NCBI GenBank assembly: GCA_050251555.1
Contig: JBFWMN010000013.1
Location: 1 to 36,181, forward strand
Direction of reading: 5' to 3'
DNA: 36,181 nucleotides
DNA from: UBA2137 sp050251555
Lineage (GTDB): Bacteria > Pseudomonadota > Alphaproteobacteria > Micavibrionales > Micavibrionaceae
The translations under genes were made by a program, and so were the position numbers. This document shows positions 8,418 through 15,740 of the stretch, piece by piece. How positions within the stretch are numbered: position 1 is the first letter of the stretch; the number at the start of each line of letters is the position of its first letter. The notes beneath the pieces were generated by a model. That model saw only the letters and a list, made by a program, of their open reading frames with translations. It did no database searches and was not told the DNA's origin.

Positions 8418-8756
8418 TCAGGCGGCGTCTTGGAAAGAGACGTTTTTCTCGCGGAAAAGATCAGCCAGTTCGCCCGTTTCGTACATCTCGCGGATGATAT
8501 CGCACCCGCCGACAAATTCCCCTTTAACGTAGAGCTGAGGGATGGTCGGCCAGTTGGCGTAATCCTTGATGCCTTGGCGAATATCTTCATCTTCCAAAAC
8601 ATTGACGTCTTTGAAAGTGACACCCAGTTGTGAAAGAACCTGCACGACGGCTGCCGAGAAACCGCACATTGGAAAGGCGGCTGTGCCTTTCATGTACAAA
8701 ACGACATCGTGGCTGCCAAGGTCAGACTGGATACGTGTGAAGACTGGATTAGACAT
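8418..8756 (-). CDS. grxD: Monothiol glutaredoxin, Grx4 type
   Basis: The 112-residue product carries the monothiol active site CGFS (31-34) after FPM, plus the glutathione-binding WPTIPQLYV and GGCDI segments. CGFS glutaredoxins bind a glutathione-ligated [2Fe-2S] cluster, hand it to acceptor proteins and form complexes with BolA. A bolA gene lies directly upstream in the same direction, which supports that role. The usual KGTP motif reads KGTA here, a mild substitution in the glutathione site. Spacing to bolA is 39 bases. Confidence 0.95.
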   Translation of the reverse strand: MSNPVFTRIQSDLGSHDVVLYMKGTAAFPMCGFSAAVVQVLSQLGVTFKDVNVLEDEDIRQGIKDYANWPTIPQLYVKGEFVGGCDIIREMYETGELADLFREKNVSFQDAA

Positions 8757-8795
8757 GATCTGTATTAAAACTCCCTAACTGTGATCAATTATAAA

Positions 8796-9029
8796 TTATT
8801 CCGGCACGCCGGTTTGTAAAGCCAGCGCATGGAGTTGTCCTCCCATTTTGCCTTGTAAAGCATTATAAACCATCTGATGCTGCTGCACACGGTTTTTCCC
8901 GGCAAAATCAGCTGAGATCACGCGGGCGGCATAATGATCACCGTCCCCGCGCAAATCTGTAATCGTCACTTCCGCATCGGGAAAAGCCGATTTGATCATC
9001 ATTTCAATCTCTTGAGCCTGCATTGCCAT
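8796..9029 (-). CDS. bolA: BolA family iron-sulfur cofactor-transfer protein
   Basis: At 77 residues this is a short BolA: an N-terminal helix, the DLRGDGDHYAARVISADFAG core (about 24-43), and the helix RVQQHQMVYNALQ with the conserved His followed by GGQLHALAL. BolA proteins bridge a [2Fe-2S] cluster with CGFS glutaredoxins. GGAG stands eight bases before the ATG. It sits two bases after the purL stop and before grxD, an order common in alphaproteobacteria. Confidence 0.93.
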   Translation of the reverse strand: MAMQAQEIEMMIKSAFPDAEVTITDLRGDGDHYAARVISADFAGKNRVQQHQMVYNALQGKMGGQLHALALQTGVPE

Positions 9030-9031
9030 GC

Positions 9032-11278
9032 TTATTTCTCCTTGCCTGCCATGAAGGCGGGCAGCCAGTTTTCATGAATGGATTTCAACTGCGCCAGTGT
9101 AACCGTTTCGCCATCAAGCGTTATGGCATCACCTTGCACCGTCCCGATTTTGAGACAAGGCACATGCGCTTTGGCACAGGCCTCTTCTAAAGCGGCGGCA
9201 TCCTTGGTGGTCACGGCATAGCGCGATTGGTCCTCACCGAACCAGAAACCGGCATCACCTTGTGCAGTCAAATCACAGCCCAGTGCTCCTGAAGCCAGTG
9301 CCATTTCAGCCAGCGTGCAAAGAAGACCGCCGTCCGAAATATCATGAACAGCATTAACGACAGCCCTACCGATTATCTCGCGAATGAATGTGCCGTTTGT
9401 TTTTTCGGCTTCCAAATCAACATGCGGGGCGTCCCCACCCTCAACACCTGTCAGAACCGCGCCGTAAAGCGATTGTTCAAGATGCGAGCCTTCAGAACCG
9501 ATCAGATAAATCGCATCGCTTTCATCTTTGAAAGCCATATCGCAAGCCATACCCCAATCGTCAATTTTACCCACGCCGCCAATCACCGGGGTTGGGAAAA
9601 TCGCCTGACCGTTGGTCTCATTATACAGCGAGACGTTACCCGAAATAATCGGATAAGAAAGAGCGCGACACGCCTGCCCCATCCCGTCCAGACAGCCTGC
9701 AAATTGGGCCATGATCTCAGGCTTTTCGGGATTGCCGAAATTCAAATTGTTGGTAACTGCCAGAGGTGTCGCACCAACAGCGCAGATATTACGGTAGCTC
9801 TCCGCCACTGCCTGCTTGCCGCCCTCAATCGGGTTGGCGTAGCAATATTTGGGATTACAGTCAGAGGCAATGGCCAGCGCCTTATCGGAATTTGGAATAC
9901 GCACCAGCGCCGCATCGGCTGCGCGTTGTGCCTGTGTCCCTGTAATGCCGGAGGTTGCCCAGCTTTGCCCCATGACCAGACCGTCATATTGTTCCCAGAT
10001 CCAGCGCTTTGAAACCATATCTGTATGCGCCATCAGCTTTTGCAAGGCGGCAATCGGTGAAATGTTCGGCAATGCGGGCAGCGCAGGAGCTTTGGGCGGC
10101 GTACCTTGCGGGCGGTCATAAACAGGCGCAAGATCAACCAGCGGGGGCACAGGAATATCGCACCAGACTTTGCCGTACATGGTCAGCTTCAATTGGCGCT
10201 CGACCGTTGTTCTGCCGATCACGGCAAAATCCAGATCCCATTTTTCGAAAATGGCGCGGGCTTCATCTTCATAACCCGGTTTCAAAATCATCAGCATGCG
10301 TTCTTGAGATTCCGAAAGCATGATCTCGTAAGGAAGCATATGCAATTCGCGTTGTGGTACATCATCCAGCATCAGATGCACGCCGATCTCGCCCTTATCT
10401 GCAATCTCAACGGATGAGGATGTCAGACCAGCAGCCCCCATATCCTGAATGGAGACAATGCAGTCGGTTTGCATGAGTTCTAAACAGGCTTCCAGCAAAA
10501 GCTTTTCAACAAACGGGTCGCCGACTTGAACGGTCGGGCGATTTTCTTCAGCTGCATCATCAAATTCTGCGGAAGCCATCGTTGCCCCGTGAATGCCGTC
10601 ACGCCCTGTTTTGGAGCCGACATAAACAATCGGCATATCAGGCTTGGCCCCGCGCGCATAATAAATCGCGTCTTGGTCGGCCAGGCCCACCGTCATGGCA
10701 TTCACCAAGATATTGCCGTTATAGCTTTTGTGGAATTGGGTCTCACCGCCGACTGTCGGAACCCCCATACAGTTACCGTAATGGGAAATACCTGCGACAA
10801 CACCACTGACCAGTTGGCGCGTTTTGGGATGAGACGGCTCACCGAAACGAAGCGCATTGATATTGGCAATGGGGCGCGCACCCATCGTAAAGACGTCGCG
10901 CATGATCCCGCCCACCCCTGTTGCCGCACCTTGGAACGGCTCGATGTAGGATGGGTGGTTGTGGCTTTCCATTTTAAAAACAGCCGCCTGATTGTCACCG
11001 ATATCGATAACACCCGCATTTTCGCCAGGACCCTGAATAACCCAAGGTGCTTCGGTCGGCAGTTTTTTGAGGTGCAACCGCGAGGATTTATAAGAGCAAT
11101 GCTCTGACCACATGACCGAGAAGATTCCAAGCTCGGTATAGGTCGGGGTACGACCGACAATCTCCAGCATGCGGGCATATTCTTCGGCATTAATGCCGTG
11201 TTCCGCCGCCAATTCAGGCGTAATCTCTGGCTCTGCAGGTGGCGTAAAATCATCTTTGCGGGCTGTGTTCATGCTCAT
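9032..11278 (-). CDS. purL: Phosphoribosylformylglycinamidine synthase subunit PurL
   Basis: PurL is the ATP-dependent synthetase subunit of FGAM synthase, the fourth step of purine synthesis, using ammonia from PurQ with PurS as bridge. At about 750 residues this is the small form that needs separate PurS and PurQ, neither of which is in the window. Landmarks are SEHCSYKSSR near the N-terminus, GENAGVIDIG, the GVGGIMRDVFTMGARPIA loop, and the duplicated AIRS-like halves with DISDGGLL near the end. I chose the ATG at 11278 (GGAAC about seven bases upstream) over a GTG at 11305; an ATG at 11272 is also possible. It follows mreC by 54 bases and abuts bolA. Confidence 0.96.
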   Translation of the reverse strand: MSMNTARKDDFTPPAEPEITPELAAEHGINAEEYARMLEIVGRTPTYTELGIFSVMWSEHCSYKSSRLHLKKLPTEAPWVIQGPGENAGVIDIGDNQAAVFKMESHNHPSYIEPFQGAATGVGGIMRDVFTMGARPIANINALRFGEPSHPKTRQLVSGVVAGISHYGNCMGVPTVGGETQFHKSYNGNILVNAMTVGLADQDAIYYARGAKPDMPIVYVGSKTGRDGIHGATMASAEFDDAAEENRPTVQVGDPFVEKLLLEACLELMQTDCIVSIQDMGAAGLTSSSVEIADKGEIGVHLMLDDVPQRELHMLPYEIMLSESQERMLMILKPGYEDEARAIFEKWDLDFAVIGRTTVERQLKLTMYGKVWCDIPVPPLVDLAPVYDRPQGTPPKAPALPALPNISPIAALQKLMAHTDMVSKRWIWEQYDGLVMGQSWATSGITGTQAQRAADAALVRIPNSDKALAIASDCNPKYCYANPIEGGKQAVAESYRNICAVGATPLAVTNNLNFGNPEKPEIMAQFAGCLDGMGQACRALSYPIISGNVSLYNETNGQAIFPTPVIGGVGKIDDWGMACDMAFKDESDAIYLIGSEGSHLEQSLYGAVLTGVEGGDAPHVDLEAEKTNGTFIREIIGRAVVNAVHDISDGGLLCTLAEMALASGALGCDLTAQGDAGFWFGEDQSRYAVTTKDAAALEEACAKAHVPCLKIGTVQGDAITLDGETVTLAQLKSIHENWLPAFMAGKEK

Positions 11279-11332
11279 CTTTGTTCCGATCTCGTTTGAC
11301 GCCACGGTTTTAAGCCGTTACGCGCCAAAAAT

Positions 11333-12259
11333 CTAGAGTTGTTCATCTATTTCTTCACGCTTTGGAGCTTCTTCGGGTAGTACGTAGACACTGCCTGCGG
11401 GCTTGGCTTCGGGGCGCTCCAGAATACGGGCAAAAATTGGCTGCTCATTTCCTGCAAAGGGACGCACATAAACCTCTCCGTCTTTCACGCTGACAACCGT
11501 TCCCACAGGCAACCCAGCAGGAAGAAGACCGCCATCGCCTGACGTGACAATCTTCATGCCTTTTTCAACAGTGATGGTTTCCGAAATGTAATCGAGTGTC
11601 TGCTCATGCCCGTTGGTTCCCGCCAGAATCGCCTTTTGGTTCGTGCCTTCAATAACGACGGGAATGCGGGAATTGACATCCGAGATCAAAAGAAAACGCG
11701 AGGTATCTTCGCCGACATCAACGATACGCCCCAACAGACCGCCCTCACCCAAAACCGCCTGACCTGCAATCACCCCGTCTTTTCGCCCAACATTCAAAAT
11801 TGCGCTTTTCACATATGGTGAGTGCAGATCGCTTAAAACGCGGGTGGTGAGATAGGTACTTTGCCCTTCAAGCTTCACATTCAAAAGAGCCCGCAAGGAC
11901 TGGTTTTCGGCACGAAGAAGCTGCGCCGTCTGATACCAGTCATTCAAACGCGTATTTTCCTCACGAAGAGATTTGACCTCGCTTTGCAAGGCGGAAAGGC
12001 CCGCCGCATCCGACAAAAAGGACGTCGCCGACTGCACAGGTCCGGCAATGGTTGCAACGAAAGGCGCGAAAACATCTTGGGTGCGGCTGCGCAAATGCTG
12101 GAAAGTCGCAATTTGTGTAATCGAAATCAAAAGCAGGAAGGCGGCCAAGCCCCCGTAGAGCAAAAACGGATTGGCAAAGACATGCTCAAGCCAGCGCAAA
12201 TAAGGGCTGCGGCGCGATTGCGAAATACGGGATTGTTTTTTACGGGCTCTGGGCTTCAT
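11333..12259 (-). CDS. mreC: Rod shape-determining protein MreC
   Basis: MreC is a bitopic periplasmic scaffold that activates PBP2 and RodA. From the ATG at 12259 the product has 308 residues: a basic cytosolic tip, one membrane helix (about 30-52), a periplasmic coiled coil with SEVKSLREENTRLND (about 94-130), and two beta-barrel domains containing GRKDGVIAGQAVLGEGGLLG and LPAGLPVGTV. A TTG at 12277 would add six residues, but GGGTG upstream of the ATG favours the shorter form. It follows mreB by 48 bases. The acidic tail after residue about 285 is probably disordered. Confidence 0.93.
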   Translation of the reverse strand: MKPRARKKQSRISQSRRSPYLRWLEHVFANPFLLYGGLAAFLLLISITQIATFQHLRSRTQDVFAPFVATIAGPVQSATSFLSDAAGLSALQSEVKSLREENTRLNDWYQTAQLLRAENQSLRALLNVKLEGQSTYLTTRVLSDLHSPYVKSAILNVGRKDGVIAGQAVLGEGGLLGRIVDVGEDTSRFLLISDVNSRIPVVIEGTNQKAILAGTNGHEQTLDYISETITVEKGMKIVTSGDGGLLPAGLPVGTVVSVKDGEVYVRPFAGNEQPIFARILERPEAKPAGSVYVLPEEAPKREEIDEQL

Positions 12260-12307
12260 GGGCTTAACACCCGCCAAATTAGCGCCTGAATGCGTCTCTC
12301 ACAAGAC

Positions 12308-13348
12308 TTAATACGCGCCGATCAGCACAGTTTTCAACGTCTTATATTCTTCGAGCACATGACCTGTGCCAAGAGCAACGCAAGAAAGCGGATCATCGGC
12401 AATCGTGACGGGCAAACCTGTCGCATGTCTGAGAACAAGATCAAGGTTGGACAAGAGGGCTCCGCCGCCCGTCATAACAATCCCCTTATCGACAATATCG
12501 CCTGCCAGCTCGGGTGGCGTATGCTCTAGCGCGGTTTTGACAGCCTCGATAATTTGCCCGACAGGTTCAGCCAAAGCTTCGGAGACCTGACGTTCGGTCA
12601 CAATAATTTCTTTAGGAACACCGTTCATCAGATCACGGCCTTTAATTTCAATGGTACGCCCATCCCCTTCGGCAGGTGGGCAGGCCGAACCGATTTCCTG
12701 CTTGATGCGTTCTGCTGTGGATTCACCTATCAGAAGATTATGGACGCGGCGAATGTAATTGATAATGGCCTCATCCATTTTGTCGCCGCCAACACGAGCC
12801 GATCGTGCATAAACGATACCGCAAAGTGCGACAACAGCAACCTCGGTCGTGCCGCCGCCAATATCGACAATCATCGAACCCGAAGGCTCCGTCACAGGAA
12901 GCCCCGCACCAATCGCTGCTGCCATCGGTTCTTCAATCAAGTGAACTTCGGATGCGCCCGCACTTTCAGCAGAATCGACAATGGCGCGTTGTTCAACGGC
13001 AGTGGAGCCTGACGGCACACAGATAATCATTTTCGGAGAAACGAAGGAGCGACGATTATGCACCTTGCGGATGAAGTGCTTGATCATCGCTTCGGTGACA
13101 TCAAAGTCCGCGATCACGCCGTCACGAAGCGGGCGGATCGCCACGATATTCCCAGGCGTTCTGCCAAGCATTTGTTTGGCTTCATTGCCAACGGAATGGA
13201 TGGTTTTTTTACCGCCGGAAACCGAAATTGCTACGACTGACGGTTCATTCAGGACAATCCCGCGATCACGTACATAAACGAGTGTATTGGCTGTTCCGAG
13301 GTCAATCGCCATATCTGCGGACATAAAATGGAACAGCTTCGAAAACAT
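12308..13348 (-). CDS. mreB: Rod shape-determining actin homologue MreB
   Basis: MreB forms membrane-bound filaments that orient elongasome movement. The 346-residue length is typical. The N-terminal amphipathic MFSKLFHFMSADMAIDLGTA region contains the phosphate-1 loop DLGTANT. Further ATPase landmarks are EEPMAAAIGAGLPV (about 138-151), the phosphate-2 loop DIGGGTTEVAV and GGGALLSNLD near the C-terminus. It heads the minus-strand run mreB-mreC-purL-bolA-grxD and is separated from rpmJ by that gene's terminator. Its membrane partners mreD, mrdA and mrdB are on the opposite strand several kilobases away. Confidence 0.97.
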   Translation of the reverse strand: MFSKLFHFMSADMAIDLGTANTLVYVRDRGIVLNEPSVVAISVSGGKKTIHSVGNEAKQMLGRTPGNIVAIRPLRDGVIADFDVTEAMIKHFIRKVHNRRSFVSPKMIICVPSGSTAVEQRAIVDSAESAGASEVHLIEEPMAAAIGAGLPVTEPSGSMIVDIGGGTTEVAVVALCGIVYARSARVGGDKMDEAIINYIRRVHNLLIGESTAERIKQEIGSACPPAEGDGRTIEIKGRDLMNGVPKEIIVTERQVSEALAEPVGQIIEAVKTALEHTPPELAGDIVDKGIVMTGGGALLSNLDLVLRHATGLPVTIADDPLSCVALGTGHVLEEYKTLKTVLIGAY

Positions 13349-13401
13349 GGAATGCCTATATGCTCGTTTATCCTGAAAGGGGGTTTGAAAAAGTACCGAT
13401 C

Positions 13402-13430
13402 TACATAGCAGGAATGCGCCTTTCCATCAA
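13402..13430 (-). promoter_or_regulatory. Candidate mreB promoter with extended -10
   Basis: Minus-strand TTGATG (complement of 13425-13430), 17 bases, then TGC-TATGTA (-10 is the complement of 13402-13407) with the TGn extension. It lies between the rpmJ terminator and mreB, where a promoter is needed. The -10 hexamer itself is weak. Confidence 0.35.
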
Positions 13431-13448
13431 TGCCTGACTTGAAGGCAC

Positions 13449-13479
13449 AAAAAAAGCCCCGTCAGATCAAACGGAGCTT
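13449..13479 (-). terminator. Rho-independent terminator after rpmJ
   Basis: On the minus strand AAGCTCCGT and ACGGGGCTT pair over nine positions with one U-G wobble around an eight-base loop, followed by seven T residues. The arms are the complements of 13471-13479 and 13454-13462. It starts 22 bases after the rpmJ stop. Confidence 0.88.
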
Positions 13480-13501
13480 CTCGTGAAGATGCGTCAAACG
13501 C

Positions 13502-13627
13502 TTAACCCTGACGGGCTTTGTAGCGCTTGTTCACCTTGTTGATAACATAAAGGCGGCCTTTGCGGCGGATCACGCGGCAGTTACGGTCGCGGCTTTTCAG
13601 TGTTTTGATGGAGCTAACAACTTTCAT
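13502..13627 (-). CDS. rpmJ: 50S ribosomal protein L36
   Basis: The minus strand encodes 41 residues starting MKVVSSIKTLKSRDRNC and ending INKVNKRYKARQG, a clear match to the alphaproteobacterial L36 type with its insert and without the full zinc-ligand set. L36 binds 23S rRNA on the large subunit. The gene stands alone between its own promoter (13703-13732) and terminator (13449-13479), so it is probably monocistronic. The leader is about 70 bases. Confidence 0.96.
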   Translation of the reverse strand: MKVVSSIKTLKSRDRNCRVIRRKGRLYVINKVNKRYKARQG

Positions 13628-13702
13628 GGCTCTACTCTCTTTAAACTTGTCTTGTTCTTAAAATAATTTCTTATTTCACACGCATTTTCTGCGGGAAGAT
13701 GT

Positions 13703-13732
13703 GGTATATCGCCTGATTAACCCTCTTGTCAA
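13703..13732 (-). promoter_or_regulatory. Sigma-70-type promoter of rpmJ
   Basis: A perfect -35 TTGACA (complement of 13727-13732) is followed on the minus strand after 18 bases by TATACC (complement of 13703-13708). Initiation near 13696 leaves a leader of roughly 70 bases before rpmJ. Confidence 0.6.
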
Positions 13733-13746
13733 GGACTTAAAAGGAA

Positions 13747-14148
13747 TTAAAACGTAATTCCGCCACGCATCACGACAATCAGCACGATATAGGCCAAATG
13801 CGTGAAATTATGCGCTTCCTGATCCAGCGCAAAAGCATTCCAGAAAGCCGCATCGCGCATGGTCCAGCCCTGTCTTTCGGTCAAAACGGCTTTGGTGCGG
13901 TCGATCAGCGCATGAACAATCACATCAACCAGCCCCATCCACCAGAAAGACGGCAGGAAAATCAGAAAAAGGATCAGTGTTCCCACCCCATGCACGGCGG
14001 CATGGGAAAGTGTCGGTACCCAGCCTGCAATACCCGATTTCCCTTTATTTTCGACAACCCATGCCCAGTTGGTCTGCAGCGCAAAGTCGCAGACAAATTG
14101 TTTCAGGCGAAACAGGCAGTACAATAAAAGAAGGGATAACGCGCTCAT
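13747..14148 (-). CDS. DUF3307 family membrane protein
   Basis: From the ATG at 14148 the product has 133 residues with about three to four membrane segments. It matches the DUF3307 pattern: FRLKQFVCDFALQTNWA near the start, then a His-containing helix (LSHAAVHGVGTL), then VDVIVHALIDRTKA, and a C-terminal hydrophobic helix. The conserved Asp, Gln and His in membrane helices are typical of the family, whose function is not established. A TTG at 14199 would add 17 residues that do not fit the family's usual N-terminus, so I rejected it. It is divergent from the cNMP-EAL gene and shares with it a spacer containing an inverted repeat. Confidence 0.8.
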   Translation of the reverse strand: MSALSLLLLYCLFRLKQFVCDFALQTNWAWVVENKGKSGIAGWVPTLSHAAVHGVGTLILFLIFLPSFWWMGLVDVIVHALIDRTKAVLTERQGWTMRDAAFWNAFALDQEAHNFTHLAYIVLIVVMRGGITF

Positions 14149-14211
14149 ATAAATAGATAAATAGCTCGGATCAGGGGCAAAACCACGAAAGCGGCACAAA
14201 AAATAATTTTA

Positions 14212-14229
14212 CCTGAAAAACCTTTCAGG
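14212..14229. promoter_or_regulatory. Inverted repeat in the DUF3307 / cNMP-EAL divergent spacer
   Basis: CCTGAAA (14212-14218) and TTTCAGG (14223-14229) are perfect arms around AACC. The site is 53 bases before the EAL gene start. There is no T-run after it on either strand, so an operator is more likely than a terminator. The binding protein is unknown. Confidence 0.4.
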
Positions 14230-14281
14230 AGGAAGCTTTTAGCGCTAGACTTGCGCCGCATAGAAGGAATGCAATTTTCTG

Positions 14282-15538
14282 ATGTCTGACGTTTTTGAAA
14301 CAGTTCCTGCCGATTCCATCCTTATGAAAGCCGGAGAAAAGGGCGATACCGCCTACCTCATCGAAGACGGGATCGTCGATATTCTCATACAAGAGCCTGA
14401 CGGACGTATGAAGTCGGTCGGCAAGCGCGGCAAGGGGGCAATTATCGGCGAAATGGCCCTGATAGATCAGGCGCCGCGCACTGCAACCATCAAGACCGTC
14501 ACACAATGCAAACTCCGTAAAATCACCGCAACTGATTTCAACCGCCGTCTGAACAGCGCCGACCCCACCATCCAGATGGTCATGCGCGTTATTATGGCAC
14601 GTTACCGCGATCTTCTCGCCCAGCATGCCTATCTTGATTTTGATGAAGATTACCGCCCCGCCGAACTCATCGAGAAAAACTATACCGATGATAATAAGGG
14701 GCTGGAAACCATTCGCCTTGAGCATGATTTTGCCAAGGCCCTCAAAGAAGGCCAATTGTCCCTGCATTACCAGCCTATCGTCAATCTGACGAGCTGGCAG
14801 GTTGAAGGCTTTGAAGCGTTGATGCGCTGGACTCACCCTGAAAAAGGGCCGATTTCACCGGGCATTTTCATTCCGGTTGCTGAAGATAGCGGCTTGATTG
14901 TTGAGGCCAGCAAATGGGCATTGCACGAAGCCTGTTCCGCTTTGAAGCGTCTTGAAGGCGCTTTGGGAAATAGCGGCGCCTTGACCATGAATATCAACTT
15001 CACCTCGCGTGATTTTGAAACCGAAAGCTTCATGGACATGCTTTACAACACCATCTCGACAACAGATATCCGCCCCCAGCAAATCCAGTTGGAGATCACC
15101 GAACGCCTGCTGATGCAACATCCCGATCAGGCCCGTGAAACGCTGGAGTTGTGTCGTCAGGCAGGCATGCGTATTGCGATTGACGATTTCGGTACGGGTT
15201 ATTCATCGCTTTCCTATCTGCAACATCTGCCAGTCGACACGCTGAAGATCGATCAATCTTTCATCCGTAACCTCAAAACTGCCGATCCGAAGAAAAGCTC
15301 GATTGAGATTGTCCGCGCCATTCAGGCTCTCAGCCAAAATCTTCATTTGAAAACGGTCGCCGAAGGGATAGAGACACAGCTTGAGGGAGAGATAATGAGC
15401 GAACTGGGCTGCAATTCCGCACAAGGCTACTTCTTTGCCAAGCCGATGGCTGAGGCTGACCTCCTTCCGTTCCTTAAGGAACACATCCCCGGCTATGTGA
15501 AAGAAATGCCCAAGCGGCAAGCTGCCGCTGCAAATTGA
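14282..15538 (+). CDS. Cyclic-nucleotide-binding / EAL-domain c-di-GMP phosphodiesterase
   Basis: The 418-residue protein joins an N-terminal cNMP-binding domain (about 1-110) to an EAL domain (about 143-400) with no membrane segment, so it is cytosolic. The cNMP domain keeps the phosphate-binding cassette GEMALIDQAPRTAT (56-69), with the Glu57 and Arg66 that contact the ribose and phosphate of cAMP in CRP-like proteins. The EAL domain keeps the expected catalytic set: Glu178 of EAL, Asn239, Glu271, Asp301-Asp302 in DDFGTGYSSL, Lys322, Glu361 and Gln381. It should therefore hydrolyse c-di-GMP under cAMP or cGMP control; that is inference from motifs. It lies just before the secreted FecR protein and opposite a CHASE2-adenylate cyclase. 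A start without a strong ribosome binding site (AAGGA is 13 bases away) is the only oddity. Confidence 0.92.
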   Translation: MSDVFETVPADSILMKAGEKGDTAYLIEDGIVDILIQEPDGRMKSVGKRGKGAIIGEMALIDQAPRTATIKTVTQCKLRKITATDFNRRLNSADPTIQMVMRVIMARYRDLLAQHAYLDFDEDYRPAELIEKNYTDDNKGLETIRLEHDFAKALKEGQLSLHYQPIVNLTSWQVEGFEALMRWTHPEKGPISPGIFIPVAEDSGLIVEASKWALHEACSALKRLEGALGNSGALTMNINFTSRDFETESFMDMLYNTISTTDIRPQQIQLEITERLLMQHPDQARETLELCRQAGMRIAIDDFGTGYSSLSYLQHLPVDTLKIDQSFIRNLKTADPKKSSIEIVRAIQALSQNLHLKTVAEGIETQLEGEIMSELGCNSAQGYFFAKPMAEADLLPFLKEHIPGYVKEMPKRQAAAAN

Positions 15539-15626
15539 TCGCAATTTACATTAAATCCATAATATTTTTCATAATTTAGTAAATGTCGCCGGTCTATACT
15601 GGTATGAACGATAAAAAGATATTGCG

Positions 15627-15682
15627 GGTTGAACAGGCTGTCGGATCAATAAAAAACAAGACAAAGACAGGCTGGCTCAACC
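15627..15682 (+). other. Imperfect hairpin in the leader of the FecR-domain gene
   Basis: GGTTGA (15627-15632) pairs with TCAACC (15677-15682), and inside it CTGTC pairs with GACAG across an A-rich loop. The octamer ACAGGCTG also occurs in both arms in direct orientation. No downstream T-run is present. It may be a leader RNA structure or a protein site; nothing shows which. Confidence 0.3.
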
Positions 15683-15740
15683 TTTATGCTTTTGGTAGAC
15701 TAAACACAGCAATACATTGCGTGGGGAAGGCTTAGGCGAC

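Noticed and set aside
9344..10012. A 222-codon open frame on the plus strand
   Set aside because: It lies entirely antisense to purL, has no recognisable domain and follows from the codon bias of the real gene.
14225..14836. A 203-codon open frame on the minus strand
   Set aside because: It is antisense to the cNMP-EAL gene, whose motifs are unambiguous, and resembles no family.
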